A stretch of DNA of 64,000 bases, from NCBI GenBank assembly GCA_937967455.1, contig CALCJK010000012.1:1-64000 (forward strand), read 5' to 3'. Made by a program: the position numbers and the translations under genes. The notes under the pieces were generated by a model. It did no database searches. It saw only the letters and a list, made by a program, of their open reading frames with translations, and was not told where the DNA came from. The DNA comes from an uncultured bacterium. Its GTDB lineage: Bacteria; Bacteroidota; Ignavibacteria; UBA10030; BY39. Below, in pieces: positions 44,946 through 53,884 of the stretch (within the stretch, counting starts at the first letter, position 1; each line of letters begins with the position of its first letter).

Positions 44946-45380
44946 ATGATTACAGTATTTAACAATACTAAAGAATATAAAATTTTAAAAAAAGAAACTA
45001 TCTCTTTAATTAAAAACGTTTTAAAATCTGAAAAGATAAAAAAGGCTAATATTAATGTTATTTTTGAAAATGATGAGTTTATGTTATATCTTAATAAAAA
45101 TTATTTAAAACATAACTGGTTGACAGATGTGATAAGTTTTGAATTTGGTGAAGAAAATAAAATTGACGGTGAAATATATATTGGCTTGCAACAAGCTGAA
45201 AGGCAATCTGTTGATCTAAAGGTTGCATTTGATGAAGAAGTCTCCAGACTTGTAATTCACGGGGTTTTACATCTAATTGGTTATGATGATATTAAAGCTT
45301 CAGATAAAAAAATAATGCGTTTCAAAGAAAATTTATACCTTAAAAAATTTAATAAAATAAATGCAAGAAAGAATAGTTGA
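44946..45380 (+). CDS. ybeY: endoribonuclease YbeY (rRNA maturation factor)
   Basis: YbeY (144 residues) is a zinc-dependent RNase in 16S rRNA 3'-end maturation and ribosome quality control. The family segments WLTDVISFEF and HGVLHLIGYDD are clear. The usual third ligand His of HGxLHLxGYDH is Asp here, a change also seen in Bacteroidota homologues, so activity need not be lost. The end overlaps the next gene by 20 bases. Confidence 0.93.
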   Translation: MITVFNNTKEYKILKKETISLIKNVLKSEKIKKANINVIFENDEFMLYLNKNYLKHNWLTDVISFEFGEENKIDGEIYIGLQQAERQSVDLKVAFDEEVSRLVIHGVLHLIGYDDIKASDKKIMRFKENLYLKKFNKINARKNS

Positions 45381-45798
45381 AATAATAGTTTTTATTTTGA
45401 GTGAAATTAAACTAAATAATAAACAACTCAATGATGTAAATTTGAATGCACTTGAAAAGATGGGTTTTTCTAAGTCTGAACTAAATGCAGCTATTAGCTG
45501 GTTATTTGATAGATTGTATCTGCTTGAAAAAGAAAAGAAAGATAGAAAAAGCTTTAGAATTTTGCATGATGTCGAAAGATATATTTTTTCACCTCAAGCC
45601 TATGGTTACTTGCTTCAGTTAAGTGAATTAGATATAATTGATGAAAACGACATGGAATATATAATTGATATTTTGATAAGAACCTCTCAAACTGTTGATA
45701 TAACTGAAATTAATTCACTTATTGCTTCAATTGTATTACAGCGAACAGGTAATTACTTCGGCAATCTGAATCCGTACGAAAATGAAACAGTAAATTAG
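45361..45798 (+). CDS. DUF494 / Smg family protein
   Basis: Protein of 145 residues matching the Smg/DUF494 family: an N-terminal helix (ERIVEIIVFILSE), ALEKMGFSKSELNAAISWLFD, and the FRILHDVERYIFSPQAYGYLLQL core. In Proteobacteria smg lies near dprA and topA, and here it lies directly ahead of topA, so the neighbourhood is conserved though the function is unknown. It starts inside ybeY. Confidence 0.82.
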   Translation: MQERIVEIIVFILSEIKLNNKQLNDVNLNALEKMGFSKSELNAAISWLFDRLYLLEKEKKDRKSFRILHDVERYIFSPQAYGYLLQLSELDIIDENDMEYIIDILIRTSQTVDITEINSLIASIVLQRTGNYFGNLNPYENETVN

Positions 45799-45809
45799 AA
45801 AAATAAATT

Positions 45810-48074
45810 ATGGCACAAACACTTGTTATAGTAGAATCTCCATCAAAATCTAAAACAGTAAAAAAATACTTAGGTAAAGATTATATAGTCGAGGCTTCTG
45901 TAGGTCATATTAAAAATTTACCCAAAAGCAGACTAGGAGTTGATTTAAAAAATGGATACAAACCTGAATTTGTATTAATTAAAGGCAAAGAAGAGATTCT
46001 AAAAAAGCTATGTGATTTAAGCACAAAAGTGGAAAAGATATTTATTGCAACTGATCCTGATCGAGAGGGTGAGGCGATTGCATATGACATTGCACAGGAG
46101 ATAGAGAAAAATAACCCAAAAATATCTAGAGTTCTTTTCCATGAGATTACTGAATCTGGAATTAGGGAAGCAATGAAGAATCCACAAATGATTAATCTAA
46201 ACCTTGTGAATTCCCAGAGAGCAAGACGAGTTATGGATAGGATAGTTGGATACAAGATTAGTCCTTTTCTCTGGAAAACAATATATCACGGTTTGTCTGC
46301 AGGAAGAGTTCAATCAGTTGCCTTAAGATTAATATGCGAACGAGAGAAAGAAATACAGAATTTTGTTCCTGAAGAATATTGGTCGATTACAGGAGAATTC
46401 CAGGCAAGAGCAGAAGAACCTTTCTTTGCAAAATTGATCTCACGCGCTGGTGAAGAAATAAAAATTCCAGATGAGACAAGCGCAAATAATTTAGTTGAAG
46501 ATTTAAAGAAACAAAGCTACAGGATAAAATCTGTAGCAAAAAAAGTAGTAAAACGTAATCCACCAGCACCATTTATTACTAGCACTCTTCAACAAGAAGC
46601 AGCTAACAGATTGGGTTTCTCAGCAAAAAAAACTATGCAACTCGCTCAAGAATTGTATGAAGGAGTTGAAATTGGTGAAGATGGTCTGGTAGGACTTATA
46701 ACATACATGCGTACTGATTCAACAAGGTTAAGTGCTGATGCTATTGAGGTAGTTAGAGAATATATTTATAATAATTACGGAAAAGAGTATTTACCTAAAG
46801 AACCACGTGAGTACAAAAAAGGTAAAGCTTCACAGGATGCACACGAAGCAATTCGGCCAACAACTATAAAATATGAGCCTAAATCTATTAAGAAATTTTT
46901 ACATAATAAAGATCTGTTTCGTTTGTATGAGCTTATATGGAATCGTTTTATCGCCTGCCAAATGACTTCTGCTGAATTTGATCAGGTTACAGTCGAAATA
47001 TTAGGTGGGGATTATTTATTTAGAGCTACCGGAACCACGCCCAAGTTCAGGGGATTTTTGCAGGTTTACGATGATCTGAAAGTTGATGATCAAACCCAGA
47101 ATAATGTAGAAGAACCTGTATCAAAGATTCCATTAAATTTAAAAGTTGATGAATCTCTAAATTTAATTAATCTCTTACCAAAACAGCATTTTACAAAACC
47201 ACCAGCGAGATATACTGAAAGTAGTCTTGTAAAAGACCTGGAAACATATGGCATTGGTAGACCAAGTACTTATGCCCAAATTGTAAGTACCATTATCGAT
47301 CGTAAATATGTTGAGCAAAGAGATAAGAAACTGTATGCCCTCCCGTTAGGTATGGATGTTAATCAACTGCTAGTTCAAAACTTTCCTGAAATATTCAATA
47401 TTAAATTTACTGCTAAAATGGAAGAGGAACTTGATACTATTGCATCAGGTAAGAGAACCTTTTTAAAAGTTATGGACGATTTTTATAAACCATTTAGTAA
47501 TGCACTTGAAAAGGTTATAAAACAGACTAAAGAAATAAAAAAATCCATGCAAGAAACCACGGATGAGTTATGCGAATTGTGTGGTAAACCTATGGTTATT
47601 AAGTGGGGTAAAAATGGAAAGTTTAAAGCTTGTAGCGGATATCCAGATTGTAAAAACACAAAACCAATAGATGAAGATTTTAAAAAACATGAGCACCTAA
47701 ACGGAATTATATGTGAAAAATGTGGTGGCGAGATGATAGTAAAATCGAGTAAATATGGTACATTTTTGGGATGTTCAAATTATCCTAAATGTAATAATAC
47801 TAAGCCGATTTCTATGGAAATGAAATGCCCAAAATGCAAAGATGGAAATCTGGTTGAGCGGAAGACCAAACGTAATAAGATATTCTATGGATGTTCAAGG
47901 TATCCAGATTGTGATTTCGCTTCTTGGGATAAGCCAGTTGATAAAAAGTGTGATGCATGCGGATCAGATTATCTGGTGGAAAAATATAACCAAAAAATTG
48001 GTAAATATCTACAGTGCCCAAAATGTAAGTCAAAAATAGAAATTATCTCAGAAGAGATTGCAGTAAGCGAATAA
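45810..48074 (+). CDS. topA: DNA topoisomerase I
   Basis: Type IA topoisomerase (754 residues) that relaxes negative supercoils. The Toprim domain is at the N-terminus (IVESPSKSKT, ATDPDREGEAI), the active-site Tyr is Y299 in LITYMRTDSTR, and GRPSTYAQI lies in the gate domain. Four C-terminal zinc-ribbon repeats (about 575-750) each contain paired Cys motifs; the last one is shorter. The xerC gene starts on the next base after its stop. Confidence 0.97.
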   Translation: MAQTLVIVESPSKSKTVKKYLGKDYIVEASVGHIKNLPKSRLGVDLKNGYKPEFVLIKGKEEILKKLCDLSTKVEKIFIATDPDREGEAIAYDIAQEIEKNNPKISRVLFHEITESGIREAMKNPQMINLNLVNSQRARRVMDRIVGYKISPFLWKTIYHGLSAGRVQSVALRLICEREKEIQNFVPEEYWSITGEFQARAEEPFFAKLISRAGEEIKIPDETSANNLVEDLKKQSYRIKSVAKKVVKRNPPAPFITSTLQQEAANRLGFSAKKTMQLAQELYEGVEIGEDGLVGLITYMRTDSTRLSADAIEVVREYIYNNYGKEYLPKEPREYKKGKASQDAHEAIRPTTIKYEPKSIKKFLHNKDLFRLYELIWNRFIACQMTSAEFDQVTVEILGGDYLFRATGTTPKFRGFLQVYDDLKVDDQTQNNVEEPVSKIPLNLKVDESLNLINLLPKQHFTKPPARYTESSLVKDLETYGIGRPSTYAQIVSTIIDRKYVEQRDKKLYALPLGMDVNQLLVQNFPEIFNIKFTAKMEEELDTIASGKRTFLKVMDDFYKPFSNALEKVIKQTKEIKKSMQETTDELCELCGKPMVIKWGKNGKFKACSGYPDCKNTKPIDEDFKKHEHLNGIICEKCGGEMIVKSSKYGTFLGCSNYPKCNNTKPISMEMKCPKCKDGNLVERKTKRNKIFYGCSRYPDCDFASWDKPVDKKCDACGSDYLVEKYNQKIGKYLQCPKCKSKIEIISEEIAVSE

Positions 48075-48977
48075 ATGAAAAATTATATTCAAAGATTTCT
48101 GGAATATTTGGAGAAAGAACGTAAATATTCCAGTCATACAATAAAATCCTATGAAGATGATCTTAACCAGTTTTACAGTTTTTTATCTAAATATTTTTCA
48201 GATAATATAGAAATTAAGAAAATTGATAATTTTACTATAAGATTGTTTTTAGGAGAGCTTATTGAATTGGATCTAAAAAAGAAAAGTATTGCAAGAAAAT
48301 TATCTTCATTAAAATCTTTTTTTAAATATTTAACAAAAGAAAAGATATTAATTACGAATCCTGCAAATAATATTGCTTCTCCTAAAGTACCAAAAAAATT
48401 ACCTTCATTTTTAGATGAAAAATCAATCGATAAAATGATGGATTTACCGGATCAGTCTAAAATTACTGGTTTACGTGATAAAGCTATTCTAGAATTACTT
48501 TATAGCACAGGGATCCGATTGCAAGAACTCATATCATTAAATTTAAATCATGTAAATTGGGAAAAATCTACAATTAAGGTGCTTGGTAAAGGTAAAAAAG
48601 TTAGAATATTACCATTTGGTTCAAAAGCTAAAGAAGCAATAGAGAAATATCTTAAAAAAAGAGAGGAATTGTATTCTAAGTTTACAGATTCTGACGCCAG
48701 GGTTGCATTCTTTCTATCTAATAAAGGATTAAGATTATATCCTAAAGCTGTTTATAATATTGTTAGTCAGTATATTGAAAAAGTTTCTGACATTGAGAGA
48801 AAAAGTCCACATATTATCAGACATACTTTTGCAACACACTTACTGAATAGAGGTGCTGATTTGAAAGCAGTAAAAGAATTACTCGGTCATGAGAATTTAT
48901 CCACAACACAGATATATACACATCTGACAATTGATCACTTAAAAAAAATATATAATCAAGCTCATCCAAAATCATAA
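48075..48977 (+). CDS. xerC: tyrosine recombinase XerC-like
   Basis: Site-specific recombinase of 300 residues, probably resolving chromosome dimers at dif. An N-terminal SAM-like DNA-binding domain (about 1-90) precedes the catalytic domain with R148, K172, H246, R249, H272 and nucleophile Y281. A topA-xer arrangement like this is common in other phyla, where the enzyme is XerC/CodV; XerC versus XerD cannot be settled from one copy. Confidence 0.9.
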   Translation: MKNYIQRFLEYLEKERKYSSHTIKSYEDDLNQFYSFLSKYFSDNIEIKKIDNFTIRLFLGELIELDLKKKSIARKLSSLKSFFKYLTKEKILITNPANNIASPKVPKKLPSFLDEKSIDKMMDLPDQSKITGLRDKAILELLYSTGIRLQELISLNLNHVNWEKSTIKVLGKGKKVRILPFGSKAKEAIEKYLKKREELYSKFTDSDARVAFFLSNKGLRLYPKAVYNIVSQYIEKVSDIERKSPHIIRHTFATHLLNRGADLKAVKELLGHENLSTTQIYTHLTIDHLKKIYNQAHPKS

Positions 48978-48994
48978 AATGAAAGGAAAAAATT

Positions 48995-49327
48995 ATGGAT
49001 ATTCACATTACAGCAAGACAAATTAAATTACATCCCAAAATAAAAGAACATACAATTGCTGAATTGAATAAATTAAATCACTATTTTAATGGAATATTAA
49101 GATGCAATGTTATATTAAGACAGGAAGGGACTGATGATCAATCCAAAATTGTGGATATCAGTTTACACATATATGGGCACGACATTGTAGCTACTGAAAA
49201 ATCTGATAACTTTTTTAAATCAATTGATAATGCGATTATTAAGTTAGAAAAACAATTATCTAAGATCAAATCAAAATTGCAAACAAAAGACAAGAAAAAA
49301 GTAAGAGCAGTAAAAGGAAAGTTATAA
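48995..49327 (+). CDS. hpf: ribosome hibernation-promoting factor (short form)
   Basis: Protein of 110 residues with the HPF/RaiA fold (MDIHITARQIKLHPKIKEHT ... IYGHDIVATEKSDNFFKSID). It lacks the C-terminal dimerisation domain of long HPF, so it is the short type. It stalls ribosomes in the inactive state under starvation. A good GGAAAAA ribosome binding site precedes it, and hprK follows after 1 base. Confidence 0.93.
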   Translation: MDIHITARQIKLHPKIKEHTIAELNKLNHYFNGILRCNVILRQEGTDDQSKIVDISLHIYGHDIVATEKSDNFFKSIDNAIIKLEKQLSKIKSKLQTKDKKKVRAVKGKL

Positions 49328-49328
49328 T

Positions 49329-50339
49329 ATGGAATTAAAATGTAAGGAAATTATTAAAAAAAGTATAACAGTTGGTTTTTTATATCAAACCAACAAAGAA
49401 AGATTATCGCTAACATTATTGAATGGAGAAGTCGGCTTTGATCGTGAAATAAAGGATAAAAATTTTCACCGTCCAGGGCTTGCTCTGGCTGGTTATGTTG
49501 AACTCTTTACATTCAACCGTGTTCAAATTTTTGGAAACACGGAAATAAAATATTTGAATCATTTATCACTTGAGGAAAGAATTCAATCCTTTAAAAAATT
49601 ACTTGAATTTGATATTCCATGTATAATTATCACCAATAATAATACACTTAATCCGGAGCTTCTTGAATTGGCGTCTCAAAAAAATATTGCAGTTATGCAA
49701 ACCTCATTTGAAACAACGAAGTTAGTGTATTTCCTCAGTGATTTTTTAGATGATCAATTTTCAGTTCAAACGTTAGTTCATGGTTCCTTTGTGGATGTTT
49801 ATGGAATTGGCGTGCTTTTAATAGGTAGGTCCGGAATTGGGAAAAGTGAAATTGCACTCGACCTTGTGGAGAGAGGACACAGATTGGTTACAGATGATGT
49901 TGTTATGATCACACGAAAAGGTGAGGGTATATTGATTGGTTCAGGGACAAATGTTGTAAAACATTTTATGGAAATTAGAGGTTTAGGTTTAATTGATGTA
50001 CGTGCAATGTTTGGAATTAGAGCTATAAGATTTCAAAAAAGAGTTGAAGTGGTGATAGAATTAACTGATTGGAACCCTAATGAAGAATATACCAGAACAG
50101 GTTTGGATAGTGAAGGAATTAAAATTCTAGGTGTAGAATTACTACATGTGAAATTACCGATTTTCCCTGGTAAGAATGTTACTGTTATTTGTGAGGTAAT
50201 AGCTTTAAACTATTTGTTAAAGCATTATGGTTATGATGCTGCTAAGGAATTTGCAAAGCGCCTAGAGTCAGTTATTGATCGTAAAAGTCGTCAAATTGGT
50301 GATAGAGCAATTGATTATTTTGAGCATGATTTTGAATAA
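49329..50339 (+). CDS. hprK: HPr kinase/phosphorylase
   Basis: HprK (336 residues) phosphorylates or dephosphorylates a Ser of HPr. The N-terminal domain (about 1-140) precedes catalytic H151 (LVHGSFVDVYG), Walker A GRSGIGKS (166-173), and the signature IRGLGLIDVRAMFG. In Bacillota it controls carbon catabolite repression; outside them it is often in hpf-hprK clusters and its target is less clear. No ptsH or ptsI gene is visible here, so its partner must be elsewhere. Confidence 0.94.
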   Translation: MELKCKEIIKKSITVGFLYQTNKERLSLTLLNGEVGFDREIKDKNFHRPGLALAGYVELFTFNRVQIFGNTEIKYLNHLSLEERIQSFKKLLEFDIPCIIITNNNTLNPELLELASQKNIAVMQTSFETTKLVYFLSDFLDDQFSVQTLVHGSFVDVYGIGVLLIGRSGIGKSEIALDLVERGHRLVTDDVVMITRKGEGILIGSGTNVVKHFMEIRGLGLIDVRAMFGIRAIRFQKRVEVVIELTDWNPNEEYTRTGLDSEGIKILGVELLHVKLPIFPGKNVTVICEVIALNYLLKHYGYDAAKEFAKRLESVIDRKSRQIGDRAIDYFEHDFE

Positions 50340-50364
50340 AAAATTTCAAATTTTCGTTAAACTC

Positions 50365-50393
50365 TTGACAAAAGGGAATTTTTTTATTATAAT
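50365..50393 (+). promoter_or_regulatory. perfect sigma-70 promoter before the M23 peptidase gene
   Basis: TTGACA (50365-50370) and TATAAT (50388-50393) with a 17-base spacer match the consensus in all twelve positions. The start site would lie near 50400, about 60 bases before the gene. Confidence 0.85.
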
Positions 50394-50462
50394 TAACAAA
50401 AAAACGGCTTAAAAATAGCTAAAAAAAGGCATTTTTAAACGTTTTATAAAGAAAAATTTAAT

Positions 50463-51431
50463 ATGATATTCAAAAATAGAAAATATTTCTATTTATCAGA
50501 AAAAGATCTGCAATATAAGGAAGTCAAACATTTTGGCTTGAAAACTGTCGCCACTATTTTGCTGAGCATTGTTGTTATATTGGGTTTAATTATTTCTGGA
50601 AATTATTTTGTCTATGACTTTCTGAATCTGGGATACGATAGAATTGATAAAATAATGAGTGAAAATAAAGAATTAAGACTTCAAATTGCTACACTTACAG
50701 AAAAATTTAAACAACTTAAGTCTGATATAGATTTGCTGAACGCTCAAGGTGATCAGTTTAGATTGCTTGTGGATTTACCGCGCCTTAGTCAAGATGAATT
50801 AAAACTAGGTGTGGGGGGTAATATTCTTAATTTTGATGTTAACCGGATTCTTTATTCTGAGAATTCTATAATTGATAGTATAAATTTAATAATTGATCAG
50901 TTAAGTCGTGAAGTAAATTTACAAAAAGAGAGTTATAACAGTGTTCTCAATAAATATAATTATAATCAGAAACTTTTTGCTTCAATTCCTGCATTAAAAC
51001 CAATGGACGGTTATTATTCGCCTCATGGGTTTGGGAAAAGGATACACCCGGTATTAGGAGTTTTCCGTACACATGAAGGTCTGGATATAATTAATGATGT
51101 CGGAACTCCTGTTTATGCTACCGGTGATGGGGAAGTAGAATTTGCAGGTCCAAGTGGTGGTAGTTATGGAATTGTAATAATTATAAATCATGGTTTTGGA
51201 TATCAAACGCTTTATGCTCATTTATCAAAAGTTTTAGTTCGACCTGGTACCAAGGTTAAACGTGGTACGATGATCGCAAAGAGTGGTAAGACAGGTTTAG
51301 TAAGTGGTCCTCATCTTCATTATGAAGTGATATATAATGGTGTGAAAAAGAATCCTATTGATTACTTCTTCGACGATTTTGCTATCAATCAGTATCTAAA
51401 AAATTATTCGAACAAAAACCAGATTAACTAA
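50463..51431 (+). CDS. membrane-anchored M23 (LytM-type) peptidase
   Basis: Protein of 322 residues with one membrane helix (about 27-50), a coiled coil (about 55-100) and a C-terminal LytM domain (about 180-300). Metal ligands fit HPVLGVFRTHEGLD (HxxxD type) and GPHLHYE (HxH). It cuts peptidoglycan cross-links, or activates amidases if the metal site is inactive; ligands look intact. It has its own strong promoter, and the small DUF2795 gene follows in the same unit before a terminator. Confidence 0.92.
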   Translation: MIFKNRKYFYLSEKDLQYKEVKHFGLKTVATILLSIVVILGLIISGNYFVYDFLNLGYDRIDKIMSENKELRLQIATLTEKFKQLKSDIDLLNAQGDQFRLLVDLPRLSQDELKLGVGGNILNFDVNRILYSENSIIDSINLIIDQLSREVNLQKESYNSVLNKYNYNQKLFASIPALKPMDGYYSPHGFGKRIHPVLGVFRTHEGLDIINDVGTPVYATGDGEVEFAGPSGGSYGIVIIINHGFGYQTLYAHLSKVLVRPGTKVKRGTMIAKSGKTGLVSGPHLHYEVIYNGVKKNPIDYFFDDFAINQYLKNYSNKNQIN

Positions 51432-51449
51432 AAGAAAGGAGTGAAAGTT

Positions 51450-51674
51450 ATGATCTGGACGATGGAATTGGCTTCGTACTTGGATGATGCACCTTGGCCA
51501 GCTACAAAAGAGGAATTAATTGATTATGCTAATCGAATAGGTGCACCAATTGAGGTAATTGAAAATCTGCAGGAATTAGAAGATTCAGATGAACCATACG
51601 AAAGTATGGAAGATATCTGGATTGACTATCCTTCAGATCAAGACTTTTTCTTCGAAGATGAAAATGAATACTAG
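51450..51674 (+). CDS. DUF2795 small acidic protein
   Basis: Protein of 74 residues; DUF2795 signature is visible in LDDAPWPATKEELIDYANR and the acidic tail continues to the end. 23 of 74 residues are Asp or Glu and only two are Lys or Arg, so it is strongly acidic. Function unknown. Start ATG at 51450 follows AAAGGAG by 7 bases; the GTG nine bases earlier is unlikely. It ends 40 bases before a strong terminator. Confidence 0.85.
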   Translation: MIWTMELASYLDDAPWPATKEELIDYANRIGAPIEVIENLQELEDSDEPYESMEDIWIDYPSDQDFFFEDENEY

Positions 51675-51713
51675 TGCACCTAATTAAATATATTCTTGAT
51701 TCTTTTAAATGAT

Positions 51714-51749
51714 AAACCCATCTGGCTTACCAACGGATGGGTTTTTTTA
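51714..51749 (+). terminator. rho-independent terminator behind DUF2795
   Basis: AAACCCATC (51714-51722) pairs with GATGGGTTT (51736-51744) and runs into a T-tract. It separates the M23/DUF2795 unit from the barrel gene. Confidence 0.92.
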
Positions 51750-51764
51750 TAATTTTATAATTCT

Positions 51765-53873
51765 ATGAAATATATATATATATCATTAATAACTCTCTGG
51801 ATCTTGATTTTATTTTTTTTCTCCAACATTTCATTTGGTCAAATAATTGTTCCAGATCGACAAATTGAAATAAATAAAATCAAAATCAATGGAAATAATT
51901 ATTTTGAGGATTCTCAAATATTAGAATCATTTGCTACTAAAGAAACTCCAGGAGCAATTTCAAAATTTCTTTATAAATTATTTGGCGATAAATTTGGAAG
52001 ATCAAATGAATATTTTTATGAAGATGTTTTTCTATCAGATCTTGAAAGATTAAAACAACTTTATGCCGACAACGGCTTTTTTGATGTGAATATTAATGTT
52101 GATTATAATATATCTAAAGATACAACCCGTCTGGATATTTATCTTAATATTGTTGAGAATAAAAGAGCAACAATAGATACCGTTATCTACGCTGGATTAG
52201 AAAATTGTATTGATATTAATGTTAAAGAATTATATGCTAAATCGTTAATTAAAAAGGGTTCTTATTATAAAAAAAGTTTGATAAACGAAGAAGCAAATAG
52301 AGTTATTGATATAATTGCTAATAAGGGGTATCCATTCATAAATATTATACCAGATAGTTCAAAAGCTGAAAGATATTATTCCACAAATACTTTTAGAATA
52401 TATTACTACTTTCGTCCTGGCCAGAGATTTAAATTTGGAGATGTTTCCATATTGGTCGAACCCAAAAGACCAGATATAGTTCCAAGTATTATTGAAAAGT
52501 ATCTTGAATTTCAAAAAGGGGAATTAGTAAGTAAAAGTAAAATTCTTACATCTGAAAAAAATTTAAATCGACTTGGTTTATTTGAGTTGGCAAGAATTGA
52601 TGTAAAAGAAAATTCACTCGCTGATTCCTCCGGTATTATGCCTGTAATAGTTAACCTCAAACCTAAAAATAGACATGAACTGGCTCCAGAAGTAATTTTC
52701 TCTGACGAGGATAACACTTTCAATTTTGGAATTGGATTAGGATATACAAATCGAAATTTCTTAGGGAATGCACGCAACTTCACTTCACGTATCCGCTTAA
52801 ATACACAATCTATTATTGACTGGAACTTCAAGAGAGTATTTAGAAAAACCGGTCTTAATGACGAAACAGTACAAGGGCTTGCTGAGTTGAATTTTCAAAT
52901 AATTCAACCATATTTCTTTACAAAATCATTAAATGGCTCATGGACTTTATCTCTTTTAGCTGATAAAAAAAATTATTATTTTGTAACTCTTATCAGAAAC
53001 AAAATCGGGTTAGTAAATCAATTTGCTACCTATACAACTGGGTATTTTGAATGGATTCTTGAGCGATCAAACGTTAACTGGCTTGAAGATACTACAAAAA
53101 CTGGATTAAGTCTCATAAGGCTAAGGCAGGAGCAACAACCTCAATTTAATTCAATATTTAACTTTACATTGCAAAGGGATAAAACTAATGATATTTTTTC
53201 ACCGACTGAAGGGTTCTTTCATGCTGTTTCCTTTGAGGAATCAGGCCTGATGCAAAGCATATTTAAAAATCTTCAGCCAGATCTACCTTATACTCAGTTT
53301 TATAAAATTACTTTTTTTGGAAGATGGTATAAAGATTTGACCAGGAGAAAATTTAATATATTTGCTTTTAAATTAAAAGCTGGATATCAGGACAAATATG
53401 GTGAAAGTAAAGATAATCCTGAGAAATCAATTCCATTATCCCGGCGCTTTTTTGCAGGAGGAAGTGGCAGTATAAGAGCCTGGAAAACAAGAACATTAGG
53501 AGCAATTCCACAACATGAAATTCAATTAGGTGGAAATATTATTTTTGAAGGTAATGCTGAGTTTAGAGTGAATCACTTAAGAGGCTTTGGGAAATTATGG
53601 TTCCTTAATCTGGATAACTTTTGGGCAGTTTATTTCTTAGATTTTGGAAATGTCTGGAGTCGTCTAAATGATGTTAAATTTAGTGATATCGCCGTAGCTT
53701 CAGGTTTTGGGATTAGGTATGATACTTTTGTCGGTCCAGTTAGATTAGATTTTGCATTTAGAATTTATGACCCAATGGAGATTCAGGGGAAAAGATGGGT
53801 AACAGAGAGAAAATTTTTTAAAGAAATTTTATATAATGGAGTTTTAAATTTCGGAATCGGTCACGCATTTTAA
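51765..53873 (+). CDS. BamA/TamA-like outer-membrane protein (Omp85)
   Basis: Protein of 702 residues with a signal peptide (about 1-26), POTRA domains (about 30-315; INKIKINGNNYFED, then FKFGDVSI), and a C-terminal Omp85 barrel (about 320-702) ending in Phe. The barrel-lid motif, usually (V/I)RG(F/Y), reads SIRAW here (in GGSGSIRAWKTRTLG). The number of POTRA domains looks like three, as in TamA, rather than the five of BamA. It inserts or exports barrel proteins, but BamA or TamA cannot be decided from sequence alone. Confidence 0.88.
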   Translation: MKYIYISLITLWILILFFFSNISFGQIIVPDRQIEINKIKINGNNYFEDSQILESFATKETPGAISKFLYKLFGDKFGRSNEYFYEDVFLSDLERLKQLYADNGFFDVNINVDYNISKDTTRLDIYLNIVENKRATIDTVIYAGLENCIDINVKELYAKSLIKKGSYYKKSLINEEANRVIDIIANKGYPFINIIPDSSKAERYYSTNTFRIYYYFRPGQRFKFGDVSILVEPKRPDIVPSIIEKYLEFQKGELVSKSKILTSEKNLNRLGLFELARIDVKENSLADSSGIMPVIVNLKPKNRHELAPEVIFSDEDNTFNFGIGLGYTNRNFLGNARNFTSRIRLNTQSIIDWNFKRVFRKTGLNDETVQGLAELNFQIIQPYFFTKSLNGSWTLSLLADKKNYYFVTLIRNKIGLVNQFATYTTGYFEWILERSNVNWLEDTTKTGLSLIRLRQEQQPQFNSIFNFTLQRDKTNDIFSPTEGFFHAVSFEESGLMQSIFKNLQPDLPYTQFYKITFFGRWYKDLTRRKFNIFAFKLKAGYQDKYGESKDNPEKSIPLSRRFFAGGSGSIRAWKTRTLGAIPQHEIQLGGNIIFEGNAEFRVNHLRGFGKLWFLNLDNFWAVYFLDFGNVWSRLNDVKFSDIAVASGFGIRYDTFVGPVRLDFAFRIYDPMEIQGKRWVTERKFFKEILYNGVLNFGIGHAF

Positions 53874-53884
53874 GAAGGAATATT

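Noticed and set aside
44946-45380. ybeY as a pseudogene because the third His ligand is Asp
   Set aside because: The frame is intact and the same replacement occurs in Bacteroidota-type homologues.
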